64,000 nt of DNA from a virus, in IMG/VR virus record IMGVR_UViG_3300023235_000008, positions 166,060-230,059 of that record; one strand, 5' to 3'. Both the position numbers and the translations under genes were made by a program. Numbering within the stretch: the stretch's first letter is position 1; each line of letters opens with the position of its first letter. Of this stretch, positions 9,814-17,884 are shown piece by piece. Under the pieces are notes generated by a model. It was not told the DNA's origin and made no database searches. It saw only the letters and a program-made list of their open reading frames with translations.

Positions 9814-10560
9814 ATGAGAATTCACAGTAAGTTTCAAGACTATTACGACTCTGCACTCGGATTTGGTATTGACGAACAATGCCATTATTCCCGACAGACT
9901 GAATACATCAATGATAATCCGCTTAATGGATTGAAGCAGATCGGGTTCTATGAAGAACTGTTCGAAAGTATACCCCACGAACATGGTACTTGGACAACTA
10001 GCTTTGATGGTGTGAAAACTCATATCTTTTTGTTCTGTGGTAAGATGTATATTTGTATTCAATTCACAATTGAAGAAGAACAGCAATACAAAGATATATG
10101 GTGTTACTCGCCCGATGATATTGCTGAAGTGATTAACGAATACGGTTCCGATAATGATAAAAGTCGTTGGAATAGGAAAAAATACGACAAGGAAAAGCGG
10201 CGCATCGGTTTCCGTTATAGTATAACCAATAAGCGGCACATGGAAGAAATGTTCACAAAATATAGCGGCGTTGAGCGTGATGATATCGATGACTTCCATC
10301 ACGAGACTGGCATTCCTGTTATAGTTATTAAGCCCTCTAGAATGGCAAATGGCGATGTGTTGACTTACAATCCAGTCCTAAAGGATTATCAATTCTACAA
10401 AGTATTGGATGCCTTTACTGCCTTTCAAGAATTGAGCATGTATATTTCTGGTGTGCTTGGTGGTCATTCACCAAAGATGATAGAAGTAAGTAACGAAGTC
10501 AAAATCCACAAAGCTGGGTTTGACAAGTTTTCATTCAGAAAAGATAAGGAAGAGAAATAA
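9814..10560 (+). CDS. Unknown 248-residue protein
   Basis: Start chosen at ATG 9814 because AGGAGA lies 7 nt upstream. Soluble, rich in aromatic and charged residues, with no Walker, zinc or HxD-type motif that I can see. It ends with a basic tail (FDKFSFRKDKEEK). The stop overlaps the next ATG (TAATG), so it is part of the same operon. Confidence 0.75.
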   Translation: MRIHSKFQDYYDSALGFGIDEQCHYSRQTEYINDNPLNGLKQIGFYEELFESIPHEHGTWTTSFDGVKTHIFLFCGKMYICIQFTIEEEQQYKDIWCYSPDDIAEVINEYGSDNDKSRWNRKKYDKEKRRIGFRYSITNKRHMEEMFTKYSGVERDDIDDFHHETGIPVIVIKPSRMANGDVLTYNPVLKDYQFYKVLDAFTAFQELSMYISGVLGGHSPKMIEVSNEVKIHKAGFDKFSFRKDKEEK

Positions 10561-10745
10561 TGGATAAAATCACGTTGATAGAAAAAGACTATTGTTCAGA
10601 AGAACTATGCGACCTTGACCGTGACGTGTCGGAATGTTTAGACCCGTTATTCACGCCCGGTGCAAAACATATACCAGTCGATGAACATGGATTTCATCCC
10701 GGCGTATTCAAAGTGTCGATTACATGGGTGAATGATAATGGTTAA
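10560..10745 (+). CDS. Unknown small acidic protein
   Basis: 61 residues, Asp/Glu-rich N-terminus (KDYCSEELCDLDRDVSECLD), then a region with several His and Pro residues. The start overlaps the previous stop and the end overlaps the next gene by 8 nt. Four Cys are all in the first half, but not in a standard zinc-finger spacing. Confidence 0.65.
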   Translation: MDKITLIEKDYCSEELCDLDRDVSECLDPLFTPGAKHIPVDEHGFHPGVFKVSITWVNDNG

Positions 10746-10974
10746 AAAACCCACACCTAAAAAAGCTGTGCCTAAAAAAGCTGCACCAGTAAAGAAAGCA
10801 CCACCTAAAAAGGTCAAGAATACTGACCCATTCGAAATACCAAGGTTTTTGAATCGGTGGATTGGTAAGACTGAAATCGTAAAACTTATTAGCGATGACA
10901 AAGGCAATCTTATCAAAGTTGACAAAAAAGGTAATAAGTATGATGCTGCAACCGATAAAGTAATAAAAAAATGA
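10738..10974 (+). CDS. Histone H1-like basic protein
   Basis: 78 residues. The first 30 residues consist of Lys/Pro/Ala repeats (PTPKKAVPKKAAPVKK and similar) like the C-terminal tails of H1 and bacterial Hc1-type proteins. The rest is a short charged domain. Such tails bind DNA or RNA without sequence specificity. The start overlaps the preceding gene and the stop overlaps the next ATG. A nucleoid- or RNA-binding role is inferred. Confidence 0.7.
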   Translation: MVKKPTPKKAVPKKAAPVKKAPPKKVKNTDPFEIPRFLNRWIGKTEIVKLISDDKGNLIKVDKKGNKYDAATDKVIKK

Positions 10975-11597
10975 TGCCGGATTTTAAATATAATATAAGC
11001 CGTGTGTGGTCCACCGCCGAAGCAAAGGCGAAGCCGTGGTCAACCGCAGGGTATATTGCGGTAATTATTGTTAGTTTTTTTGCGTACGTATTATTTGTTA
11101 ATGTATGGTTATTTACACTCAGTGATATGATGTGGTACGGCGATGCATCTTTTGGTCCGCATCCTATGGACGAAAGGTTTCAGGTGTTCACTGCGATTTT
11201 GTCTACGGTGTCATTCGTGGTGTTCTGTGCAACATGGATGTTTACAACAGATAGAGCAAAATTCATCGTTAATCGATTTTCGGCATTTGCAGTCCATTAC
11301 GGAAAACGGGCAATGAAAGATATCAAAAAGGAATGCACGGTGGGTTATGCTAATAACACATTTACATCTCATCATAATCCCCTTTTAGAAAAAATGGCAG
11401 GTATTACAAACATCAACTGCCACCTATTACTTACTCATAATAATACATCACACATGACTATTTTTAAGAAAGATGCGGTTGACGATTATATGATATACGG
11501 ATTTCCAATCGATGGTAAGCTAGAGTTTTGTGTAGAAGGTGAAAAAAATATGTTCTTTTTACAACTTTCCAGTGATATTTTCATTGACAATGGCTAA
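10971..11597 (+). CDS. Membrane protein of unknown function
   Basis: 208 residues. Two transmembrane segments are visible at about residues 26-50 (GYIAVIIVSFFAYVLFVNVW) and 72-95 (FTAILSTVSFVVFCATWMF). They are followed by a basic stretch and a soluble C-terminal domain. Probably an inner-membrane protein expressed early. No family recognised. Confidence 0.75.
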   Translation: MMPDFKYNISRVWSTAEAKAKPWSTAGYIAVIIVSFFAYVLFVNVWLFTLSDMMWYGDASFGPHPMDERFQVFTAILSTVSFVVFCATWMFTTDRAKFIVNRFSAFAVHYGKRAMKDIKKECTVGYANNTFTSHHNPLLEKMAGITNINCHLLLTHNNTSHMTIFKKDAVDDYMIYGFPIDGKLEFCVEGEKNMFFLQLSSDIFIDNG

Positions 11598-11611
11598 TAT
11601 TATGATATTAT
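11584..11611 (+). promoter_or_regulatory. Early sigma70 promoter
   Basis: TTGACA at 11584-11589, a 16-bp spacer, TATTAT at 11606-11611. It overlaps the end of the membrane protein gene and drives the small genes that start at 11639. Confidence 0.75.
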
Positions 11612-11638
11612 ATAAATATCAAACATTGGAGAAGAACT

Positions 11639-11809
11639 ATGGCAAAGAAAACAATCAAGTATGTATCGAAAGACGAAATCCCTACACTACGTAGCGGAAT
11701 CAATCTTGGCTTGCCTATGTTCCGTAAACGTGTTGAAGCCAAAAAAACTGGCAAAGCAAGCTACACCCGCAATACTAAACATAAGGGTGATGGCAGAAAT
11801 GGCGTTTGA
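11639..11809 (+). CDS. Small basic protein (MAKK..DEIP family)
   Basis: 56 residues. GGAG lies 8 nt upstream of the ATG. The N-terminus MAKKTIKYVSKDEIP matches the gene at 8010; the C-terminal half is strongly basic (RKRVEAKKTGKASYTRNTKHK). This gene too follows directly behind an early promoter. Function unknown; nucleic acid binding is possible. Confidence 0.7.
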   Translation: MAKKTIKYVSKDEIPTLRSGINLGLPMFRKRVEAKKTGKASYTRNTKHKGDGRNGV

Positions 11810-11975
11810 AAAAGAAGACTTTTGGAAAGCGTTATGCCAACCCGAAAAACGAACGTGCTTTAACTGCATAAACAAAGAACAATATTCGGCACGTAGAGCG
11901 CCGTGTAATGGTTGTATGAAACAATACCCGAAAACCGTGTTGTGGGAATGGGATGGAAAAACCCATGACATTTAA
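11799..11975 (+). CDS. Small Cys-rich protein, CFNC family
   Basis: 58 residues with CFNC and CNGC pairs (probable zinc ribbon) and a C-terminal WEWDG motif. It is a paralogue of the protein at 27235, which shares the FW.AL..P....CFNC....WEWD layout. The start was set at 11799 by comparison with that paralogue; ATG 11790 in the same frame is an alternative. It overlaps both neighbours. Function unknown. Confidence 0.7.
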   Translation: MAFEKEDFWKALCQPEKRTCFNCINKEQYSARRAPCNGCMKQYPKTVLWEWDGKTHDI

Positions 11976-12300
11976 ACCATCAAAGGCAATAATCAAAAAA
12001 GAAGCAGCGTATATGAATACGGTGCTTTTTGCCGACGAAATACCCAAGTTCGATATTACAATAAAATACTTGACAGGCGCTTGGGCATATTGTATAAAGT
12101 ATACAGATAATACATTCGAGATAGAAATGAATAACAGTTTTCCTACGAAAGAGTTATTCGCAAATGTTCTCGGACATGAAATGGTGCACATATATCAAAT
12201 GACAAACGGCGATTCTGGTAATCACAATAGTTTGTTTTATTCGTTCCGTGATGCATTTTCTGAAAATGGATACCAACTGAAAAGAGTTTACAATGAGTAA
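11953..12300 (+). CDS. SprT-like zinc metalloprotease-type protein
   Basis: 115 residues. The sequence VLGHEMVHIYQ carries the HExxH zinc motif, and GDSGNHNSLFYSFRDAF downstream fits the third ligand region of small SprT-like or WLM-type metalloproteases. These act on DNA-bound or damaged proteins in cells, but several phage members are uncharacterised. ATG 11965 is an alternative start. The stop overlaps the next gene (ATGAGTAA). Confidence 0.65.
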   Translation: MEKPMTFKPSKAIIKKEAAYMNTVLFADEIPKFDITIKYLTGAWAYCIKYTDNTFEIEMNNSFPTKELFANVLGHEMVHIYQMTNGDSGNHNSLFYSFRDAFSENGYQLKRVYNE

Positions 12301-12691
12301 TACGTTTGGCGTCGATACAAAAGCTGTTATGTCCGGTATGCGCTTTGTTCGTGCATTGAATAGTGCATATGGTCCTGACCGTGGCATGGAAGTTTTTGAT
12401 AAAATCCGTGAAGTGATGGGCGAAGATGTTGCCCGTGCCATTTTCTTTGCACAACTTTCCTCAAATGTTGGCAACGATATTCGTATCACTAATCCCGGTC
12501 GAGAAAAAATCCAACTTATTAAAGAACTTCGCAACACACTCGGGTGTGGATTGAAAGATGCCAAAGATTATAGTGAAGGCACGAATCGTATCTTGGAATC
12601 ATATTACGAAAAATATGTGGATATGGACAAAGTTATCAATATTCTTGAAACAGCCGCCGACAGTTGGGGCGTCGAGTTCGAATACATATAA
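12293..12691 (+). CDS. Ribosomal protein L7/L12 C-terminal-like protein
   Basis: 132 residues. The segment REKIQLIKELRNTLGCGLKD continuing AKDYSEG is the signature of the L7/L12 C-terminal domain (KIxVIKxVRxxTGLGLKEAKDLVE), and the end (AADSWGVEFEYI) matches the last strand. In bacteria this domain recruits translation GTPases to the ribosome. The N-terminal 60 residues are unrelated and predicted helical. A role in steering the host ribosome or translation factors is plausible but inferred. A second, shorter candidate lies at 28049. Confidence 0.75.
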   Translation: MSNTFGVDTKAVMSGMRFVRALNSAYGPDRGMEVFDKIREVMGEDVARAIFFAQLSSNVGNDIRITNPGREKIQLIKELRNTLGCGLKDAKDYSEGTNRILESYYEKYVDMDKVINILETAADSWGVEFEYI

Positions 12692-12697
12692 TAAGCA

Positions 12698-12725
12698 TTG
12701 ACAAACAAAATGATTGGTGTATAAT
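12698..12725 (+). promoter_or_regulatory. Early promoter giving a leaderless mRNA
   Basis: TTGACA 12698-12703, 16-bp spacer, perfect TATAAT 12720-12725. The ATG starts 6 nt after the -10, so transcription should begin at or next to the start codon. Confidence 0.85.
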
Positions 12726-12731
12726 ACTCCT

Positions 12732-13445
12732 ATGATCAAGTTTACAGACATTCCAAATACAACGTTTAAAGGTTTCCGAGTATTCGGTGACGTGCATGGC
12801 GAGTTCGACGATATGGTTGAAATCGTTACAGGCGCACTTAACGAAGACTTGTTTCCGATTGGACTAGGCGACTTTACTGATCGTGGTCCAGAATCAGACA
12901 AAGTTATGGCTTATGTATTGATGATGGCACGTAACGGTTTGTTCGCCAGCATCATTGGTAACCACGACGACAAGTTGTGGCGGGCTTTGAACGGCAACAA
13001 TGTTAAAATCAACAACGGGTTGGAATTGACATTAGAGCAGTTGAACAACAACGATGACCGTGAAGGCATCGTTAATGAGTGGTTAACTGCAATGCCCAAT
13101 ATGCCATTGTTTGCTACATTTGACAAATATACTTTTGTTCACGGTTCATTTCATCCTGCGATGTTGACGGCTGACGAGTTGGCATACAAAGATAAAAAAG
13201 GATGGGGCAAAGTTGTTTCCCGTGCAATGTATGGTCAAGTTGATGGATTTCAAGAAAACGGTTACCCTAATCGTATCCACGATTGGGTTGATACTATTCC
13301 CGCTGGACATACAGTGTTCGTCGGTCACGAGGTTGTAGGCGATGTGCCAATAACCAAAACAGGTGCCTTGGGTGGCACGGCGCACTTCTTGGACACTGGT
13401 TCGGGCAAGGGCGGTTCAATCTCATTTATGGACGTGGAGTTTTAA
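12732..13445 (+). CDS. PPP-family metallophosphatase (calcineurin-like)
   Basis: 237 residues. All signature motifs of the PPP/calcineurin metallophosphatases are present: GDVHG (about residue 19), GDFTDRG, GNHD, then later His ligands in FVHGSF and VGHEV. The family includes lambda phosphatase, ApaH/PrpE and the phosphatase module of bacterial Pnkp, which removes 2',3'-cyclic phosphates during RNA repair. The sequence alone does not decide the substrate. Its place 0.8 kb upstream of RNA ligase 1 and 3.7 kb upstream of a kinase-like gene makes an RNA end-healing role attractive, as inference. The start follows a -10 box by 6 nt, with no Shine-Dalgarno sequence. Confidence 0.85.
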   Translation: MIKFTDIPNTTFKGFRVFGDVHGEFDDMVEIVTGALNEDLFPIGLGDFTDRGPESDKVMAYVLMMARNGLFASIIGNHDDKLWRALNGNNVKINNGLELTLEQLNNNDDREGIVNEWLTAMPNMPLFATFDKYTFVHGSFHPAMLTADELAYKDKKGWGKVVSRAMYGQVDGFQENGYPNRIHDWVDTIPAGHTVFVGHEVVGDVPITKTGALGGTAHFLDTGSGKGGSISFMDVEF

Positions 13446-13450
13446 AAACA

Positions 13451-13648
13451 ATGAAAGACAACTATAGCGGAGAACTTGCTTTCTTAGGATTGATTGCTTT
13501 CGCATTCGTAATCCTTGCAGTCGCTGGGTGGTTCACACACTTGTATGTGTGCTTTACCACGGCGGCTTGGGGCTTCCTTATCGCAGGGGCAATCTTCTTT
13601 CCAATCGGGGTATTCCACGGTTGGGGTAGTTGGTTCGGAATCTGGTAA
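13451..13648 (+). CDS. Small membrane protein
   Basis: 65 residues, with two hydrophobic segments separated by a short loop (LAFLGLIAFAFVILAVAGWF and GFLIAGAIFFPIGVF). Starts 5 nt after the phosphatase stop and overlaps the next ATG. Unknown function. Confidence 0.65.
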   Translation: MKDNYSGELAFLGLIAFAFVILAVAGWFTHLYVCFTTAAWGFLIAGAIFFPIGVFHGWGSWFGIW

Positions 13649-14052
13649 TGGCAATAATACATTTCTTTTTCGTATGGGGTATTCTATATGCCGCATCAAA
13701 CAACTACTACGACAATCCCGAGAACTACTATATGTATGTAGCAGTATTGGGTGCGTATGCTATCTCAATGATCGGCATATATATATGGCGTATCATTAAG
13801 CCGCAGGATATAACCGAAATCAAAGAAAAGTTGGTTACGATTACAATTGAGACAAATAATGATATGTTTATGCCCGAACTCTTTAAATGGATGACTACAT
13901 TTATTACTGTTCATCACGCTGCGGTTATAATGGCGACGGTGTATTTGTTGCCCGAACCAAACGTAATCCTTGCCATGTTGTTTATGGCGGCATATACACT
14001 TTGTGGTATTATTACCGACAAAACATTAGACCGTCTTTACCAAAAAGGATAA
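13648..14052 (+). CDS. Polytopic membrane protein
   Basis: 134 residues from ATG 13648 (TAATG overlap with the preceding gene). About four hydrophobic segments are visible, near residues 1-15, 28-48, 84-104 and 108-124. No recognised family. Probably co-expressed with its small membrane neighbour. Confidence 0.7.
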   Translation: MAIIHFFFVWGILYAASNNYYDNPENYYMYVAVLGAYAISMIGIYIWRIIKPQDITEIKEKLVTITIETNNDMFMPELFKWMTTFITVHHAAVIMATVYLLPEPNVILAMLFMAAYTLCGIITDKTLDRLYQKG

Positions 14053-14061
14053 CCAATATAT

Positions 14062-14247
14062 ATGTTAATATCATCAGATTCCGACCAAACCCAAGAAACA
14101 TCAGAAAAACTCGAAGGTTATATTCTCGGATATATACAGCTTGGGTTTGGCGAAGATGCAGCTGCGCAGTGGCGAGTCAGTCGCATAACATTCTGTACTA
14201 ACGACGAGTTTGAAAAATATATGTTTTGGCAACAACTTTCTGCTTGA
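14062..14247 (+). CDS. Unknown small acidic protein
   Basis: 61 residues with no recognised motif; several aromatic residues at the C-terminus (FEKYMFWQQL). Its end overlaps the -35 box of the ligase promoter. Confidence 0.55.
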   Translation: MLISSDSDQTQETSEKLEGYILGYIQLGFGEDAAAQWRVSRITFCTNDEFEKYMFWQQLSA

Positions 14248-14271
14248 CATTCATCTAACTTAGGGTATAAT
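14244..14271 (+). promoter_or_regulatory. Promoter of RNA ligase 1, leaderless type
   Basis: TTGACA 14244-14249, 16-bp spacer, TATAAT 14266-14271. The ATG follows after 7 nt. Confidence 0.85.
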
Positions 14272-14278
14272 ACTTATT

Positions 14279-15484
14279 ATGAAATATAACTTTCCACATA
14301 TCAATCACATCAATGATGTCCTTCCACATATCGAAGGTCGTAAAGAGTTCGTTGTGGCAGAACGAGATGGATTTACGGTTATCAACTATGTCGTAATGAC
14401 GCCTGACCTGTTCCCACCAGTTGTTACTGAAGCAGATGCAATACTGCGTGAATGTCGTGGCATCACTTTCTGCAATGAAACGGGCAAAGTCGTAGCTCGA
14501 AAGTTTCACAAGTTCTTTAACGTTGGCGAACGCATGGAAACCGAGTTCCGTAAACTGGATTTAAGTCAGCCACACGTTATTCTTGAAAAGCTTGATGGCT
14601 CAATGATTACGCCGTATCTGCGTGATGGTAAAGTTGAATGGCATACCAAAATGGGCAAGACTGATGTTGCCGATATGGTTATTCCTTTCGTTGAAGCAAA
14701 TCCACAGTATGCTGAACTGGCAGATTTCATATTGCGTAATAATAACGCTACGCCAATATTTGAGTTCTGTTCACGCAAGAATCGTGTTGTGATTGACCAT
14801 CCAGAAGACCGTATGGTATTACTGGCGGTGCGTGATAACGTAACTGGAAAGTATTGGGAATACGAGCTTGGTCTTGAAATCCCAGCTGTAGAATTTAATG
14901 TCGAGTTGGTCGGACAGCATAAAGCAACGTTTGACAAGGATTTCCTTGAATATGTTCGTGGCTTGGTCGGAACTGAAGGGTTCGTTGTGCGCTTTGATGA
15001 TGGGCATATGTTGAAAATCAAAGCAGAGGATTACTTACAGTTACATCGTGCCAAAGAAGGTATCTCTCATGAGAAGAATGTTTGGTCAATGGTCCTCAAT
15101 GAGTCAGTAGATGATTTGAAGTCATTCTTAGATGATGATGACCGTATGCGTGTTGAAGATTTTGAAGTGAAGTTATGGCGTGAAGTTGATTACGCTGTTC
15201 AGCACTTGGAAATGTTCTTCGGATTTGCAATGGATGATTTGAACAAGCGTGACCTATCAATGTTTGAAGATGCTGACCGTGAACGTAAGAAGATGTTTGC
15301 CATGGAATACGCTAATAACTACCGTAAAGAGTTCAAAGGTGTCTTGTTCAGCATGTTTGATGGTGGCGATGTGCGTGACTTGGTTATACAGTTCATTAAG
15401 AGCAACGTATCAACTGGAACTAAGTTGGATGGAATACGTCCGTTGTTTAACAACATTCAGTTTGATGAAAGGGAGTATGAATAA
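14279..15484 (+). CDS. rnlA: RNA ligase 1 (T4 Rnl1 family)
   Basis: 401 residues (T4 Rnl1: 374). ATP-dependent RNA ligase that seals 3'-OH and 5'-phosphate ends; in T4 it repairs tRNA-Lys cut in the anticodon loop by host PrrC. Motif I is EKLDGS, with nucleophile Lys104. The Rnl1-specific FHKFFNVGE precedes it (residues 76-84). Motif III is IFEFCSRKNRVV, motif IV EGFVVRF and motif V LKIKAEDY. The C-terminal 150 residues match the Rnl1-type helical tRNA-specificity domain in position. It has its own leaderless early promoter. The stop overlaps the next ATG. In this genome it lies near tRNA genes with interrupted anticodon loops, so it may act in splicing as well as repair (inference). Confidence 0.93.
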   Translation: MKYNFPHINHINDVLPHIEGRKEFVVAERDGFTVINYVVMTPDLFPPVVTEADAILRECRGITFCNETGKVVARKFHKFFNVGERMETEFRKLDLSQPHVILEKLDGSMITPYLRDGKVEWHTKMGKTDVADMVIPFVEANPQYAELADFILRNNNATPIFEFCSRKNRVVIDHPEDRMVLLAVRDNVTGKYWEYELGLEIPAVEFNVELVGQHKATFDKDFLEYVRGLVGTEGFVVRFDDGHMLKIKAEDYLQLHRAKEGISHEKNVWSMVLNESVDDLKSFLDDDDRMRVEDFEVKLWREVDYAVQHLEMFFGFAMDDLNKRDLSMFEDADRERKKMFAMEYANNYRKEFKGVLFSMFDGGDVRDLVIQFIKSNVSTGTKLDGIRPLFNNIQFDEREYE

Positions 15485-15690
15485 TGGCAATACTAATATG
15501 TAATGATTGTCGCTTTCATTTTGAAGATAAATGGTCCACAAATCATAAGTGTTGTATTGAACCACAAACGACAGACAGGTTTCCTAGTATGACAGCGTGT
15601 CATAGGTTTGAACCAGAGTTTTGTTCAGACCCAGAACTGAAAAAACAATACGACAAGTTTATGTTTGGCATACACTTGCAAAAGGAGTAG
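15484..15690 (+). CDS. Small Cys-rich protein
   Basis: 68 residues with CxxC (CNDC, residues 6-9) and further Cys/His residues (HKCC, CHRFEPEFC), suggesting a zinc-bound fold. Coupled to the ligase by overlap (TAATGG region). Function unknown. Confidence 0.65.
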   Translation: MAILICNDCRFHFEDKWSTNHKCCIEPQTTDRFPSMTACHRFEPEFCSDPELKKQYDKFMFGIHLQKE

Positions 15691-15696
15691 AGACAG

Positions 15697-15996
15697 ATGT
15701 TTAAAATAATAGAAAAAGCCGAATCATATGGAAAACGGCTAGATGAGAAGATAGAAGCAAATAAGTTAACTAGCGAAAGTCAATCCCATTTCTGTCTTTA
15801 CTATATCCTAAACCAGATTTCCTTTGAAATGTGTTTTAGCGTAGGAACGATGCTAGGATTCATATTCGCAGCGATTGTGCTAATCGGTTTGATTAGCTTC
15901 TTCCCATGGTTGCTTATCGTTATTGCGGTAGCACTAGGTTGGGCGATTAAACAACACTGTAATAAAAACTGGAAGAAACACAATGCCAAACAATGA
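15697..15996 (+). CDS. Small membrane protein
   Basis: 99 residues: a charged N-terminal helix, then a hydrophobic stretch of about 45 residues (MLGFIFAAIVLIGLISFFPW continuing LLIVIAVALGWAI) that likely forms two membrane helices, then a basic tail. Unknown function. Confidence 0.65.
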   Translation: MFKIIEKAESYGKRLDEKIEANKLTSESQSHFCLYYILNQISFEMCFSVGTMLGFIFAAIVLIGLISFFPWLLIVIAVALGWAIKQHCNKNWKKHNAKQ

Positions 15997-16171
15997 AGAT
16001 CGAGTTCCTACTACTGCACCCTATGGCGGGATAACTGACGGAAGTGTCTACTGTACTCGATGTGGCGAAGAGAGAACAGGGTGCAGTATGTGTGCTGGTG
16101 AACTCAGGAGTTTGAAAGCAGGGCGATCAACCGCCTACAGATTTTGTATAGGAGATGAAAATGCTAAATAA
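15983..16171 (+). CDS. Small zinc-ribbon-like protein
   Basis: 62 residues with two CxxC pairs (CTRC and CSMC) ten residues apart, as in zinc ribbons. It overlaps both neighbours by 10-14 nt. Unknown function. Confidence 0.6.
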   Translation: MPNNEDRVPTTAPYGGITDGSVYCTRCGEERTGCSMCAGELRSLKAGRSTAYRFCIGDENAK

Positions 16172-16595
16172 ATTGAAAGATGATGCGTTACAAGCGAGGA
16201 AAGATCGTGATCTTTTTGCTAGTTCACTCAACACGCTTTTGTCTGAAGTAAAGATGAGAGCAAAGAACGATGGCAACCGTGAGCCTAACGACGAAGATGT
16301 GTATAAGATAGCACAGACTACAATGGCTTCGTTGCTCGGTAATCGTGACCTATTGGACACTGCAGGACGTGACACGACTGAAGTAGAACAAGAGATGAAA
16401 GTGATTTCTGCTTACGTTCCTACTGTTATGCCGAAGGAAGAAGTCGAAGGTAAAGTTCAACTTGCTATGCATGAAATCAAACCAGAAGGCATGCAAGATA
16501 TGGGCAAAGTGATGTCATGGCTTAAAGAAAAGTATGGAGCTCGTATTGATATGAAACTGGCCTCTCAGCTTTTCCGGGAGCGATTGAATGGATAA
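16161..16595 (+). CDS. GatB/YqeY domain protein
   Basis: 144 residues. The start MLNKLKDDALQARKDRDLF, the TLLSEVKMRAKN block, and the second half (VISAYVPTVMPKEEVEGKV and LASQLFRERLNG) match the YqeY family, which is homologous to the tRNA-binding tail of amidotransferase subunit GatB. Free-standing YqeY has no firmly established activity. ATG 16161 was chosen over 16155 because AGGAG then lies 6 nt upstream. Presence in a phage with a full tRNA set suggests a tRNA-related role (inference). Confidence 0.75.
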   Translation: MLNKLKDDALQARKDRDLFASSLNTLLSEVKMRAKNDGNREPNDEDVYKIAQTTMASLLGNRDLLDTAGRDTTEVEQEMKVISAYVPTVMPKEEVEGKVQLAMHEIKPEGMQDMGKVMSWLKEKYGARIDMKLASQLFRERLNG

Positions 16596-16857
16596 CATTG
16601 CCCAATCAGAGGATGAACTGATCGAAGACTTTGCTGGAATCATCGGCAAAATCATTGTCGCCCGAAAAGCATGTGATGATTATCTGGAATCTGGAACAGC
16701 ATCAACCTTCCGCGGTGATGTTGTGGTTGAAACCGACGCAAAGATTGCGGCACTATCACGTGAAGCCGATGTCATTATTGCAATGATTGATGATATTGCA
16801 GAAAACAAAGGCTTTGTGAACCGTATGAAAAAAATGTATAAGGAGTTAATGGAATGA
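16588..16857 (+). CDS. Unknown small protein
   Basis: 89 residues, acidic, probably helical throughout. Overlaps the YqeY stop by 8 nt and the next start by 4 nt (ATGA). No motif recognised. Confidence 0.65.
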   Translation: MDNIAQSEDELIEDFAGIIGKIIVARKACDDYLESGTASTFRGDVVVETDAKIAALSREADVIIAMIDDIAENKGFVNRMKKMYKELME

Positions 16858-17108
16858 CGAATGAAACGTGGAAAGAAGCTATTACCGACACATTAGGCGA
16901 TCTTGGCGATACAATCGTGTTGGCTACATTGGTTGAAGCTTACGTTGCAAATGAGCGTGACATTTACAATCTCGAAAGCAACGAAGAACTCGAAGATTAT
17001 CAAACAGAGGATTTAGAATATAATAAGAAGCTTCGTGAATCTGTAAAGTTTGTAATCAAATATTATTCAACAGATTCTGAACGTGTAAGATTGGGATTGG
17101 ATTTTTAA
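16854..17108 (+). CDS. Unknown small acidic protein
   Basis: 84 residues, strongly acidic (LESNEELEDYQTEDLEYNKK). It abuts the kinase-like gene with no gap. No motif recognised. Confidence 0.65.
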   Translation: MTNETWKEAITDTLGDLGDTIVLATLVEAYVANERDIYNLESNEELEDYQTEDLEYNKKLRESVKFVIKYYSTDSERVRLGLDF

Positions 17109-17567
17109 ATGCCTATGTTATATATGCTAATCGGTGTTCCAGCAAGCGGCAAGTCAACTTGGCTTGAACAAAATGCTGATAGTGGTGTAGTTTTAAGCAC
17201 GGACGCACATATTGACAATGTTGCCGCACAACAGGGCAAGTCATATAACGATGTGTTTGGCGATGCGATTAAAAAAGCCACTGTGAAAATGAATAACGAT
17301 TTAAAGCAAGCGGTTAATCGTGGCGAAGATATCCATTGGGATCAAACCAATCTTACGGTTAAATCTCGTCGTGGCAAGCTACAGAAGGTGCCTGATACGT
17401 ATGAAAAGATTGCGGTAGTATTTCCAACACCCGATGCCGACGAACATCAGCGGCGACTGGATTCACGCCCCGGCAAAACTATTCCACCACATATTTTGAA
17501 GAATATGATGGCAACTTTCCAAATGCCTACCACCGATGAAGGATTTGATAGGATAGTAGTAATATGA
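17109..17567 (+). CDS. P-loop polynucleotide kinase-like protein
   Basis: 152 residues. Walker A is GVPASGKST (residues 9-17), followed by a D-containing strand (STDAHIDN) that corresponds to the catalytic Asp region of T4 PNK and bacterial Pnkp, DQTNL (equivalent of T4 PNK's DTNL), and the arginine-rich lid (QRRLDSRPGK). Only the kinase half is present; the HAD 3'-phosphatase half of T4 PNK is missing. A 5'-OH RNA/DNA kinase acting with the metallophosphatase at 12732 and RNA ligase 1 would complete an end-healing set, but other small P-loop kinases (AAA_33) have different substrates. Confidence 0.75.
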   Translation: MPMLYMLIGVPASGKSTWLEQNADSGVVLSTDAHIDNVAAQQGKSYNDVFGDAIKKATVKMNNDLKQAVNRGEDIHWDQTNLTVKSRRGKLQKVPDTYEKIAVVFPTPDADEHQRRLDSRPGKTIPPHILKNMMATFQMPTTDEGFDRIVVI

Positions 17568-17884
17568 AAACACCAGACAACTGGGTTGTAATCTTCTTTA
17601 ATAGTGATGATCCTCATTATCGTGTCTTGGCTGGTTGGTCCGGTGGATATACCACAGGCGATGGCTGGCAGATGAACAGTGGCATCACTCGCATCGAACA
17701 AGACGAAGATTATTATAACGTGCATGGTTCATCGGGCAGCGTTTATCGTTGTCACAAAGATTCATATTGCCTACGGATGAACAATGGGCATATATGGAAC
17801 CAGTTGAAAGAACTCCATGGCGATAAAGTCCAAATGATGGACGAAGACACAAACTGGTTAGAAATGGATTGGATAATTGAGTAG
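17564..17884 (+). CDS. Unknown small protein
   Basis: 106 residues, rich in Trp, Tyr, Gly and His. The pattern (YRVLAGWSGGYTTGDGWQMN with later YYNVHGSSGSVYRCHK) suggests a small beta-rich fold. Overlaps the kinase gene by ATGA. No family recognised. Confidence 0.65.
   Translation: MKTPDNWVVIFFNSDDPHYRVLAGWSGGYTTGDGWQMNSGITRIEQDEDYYNVHGSSGSVYRCHKDSYCLRMNNGHIWNQLKELHGDKVQMMDEDTNWLEMDWIIE

Noticed and set aside
10738-10974. Ribosomal or true histone gene
   Set aside because: Only Lys/Pro/Ala tail similarity; no globular histone or ribosomal domain is visible.
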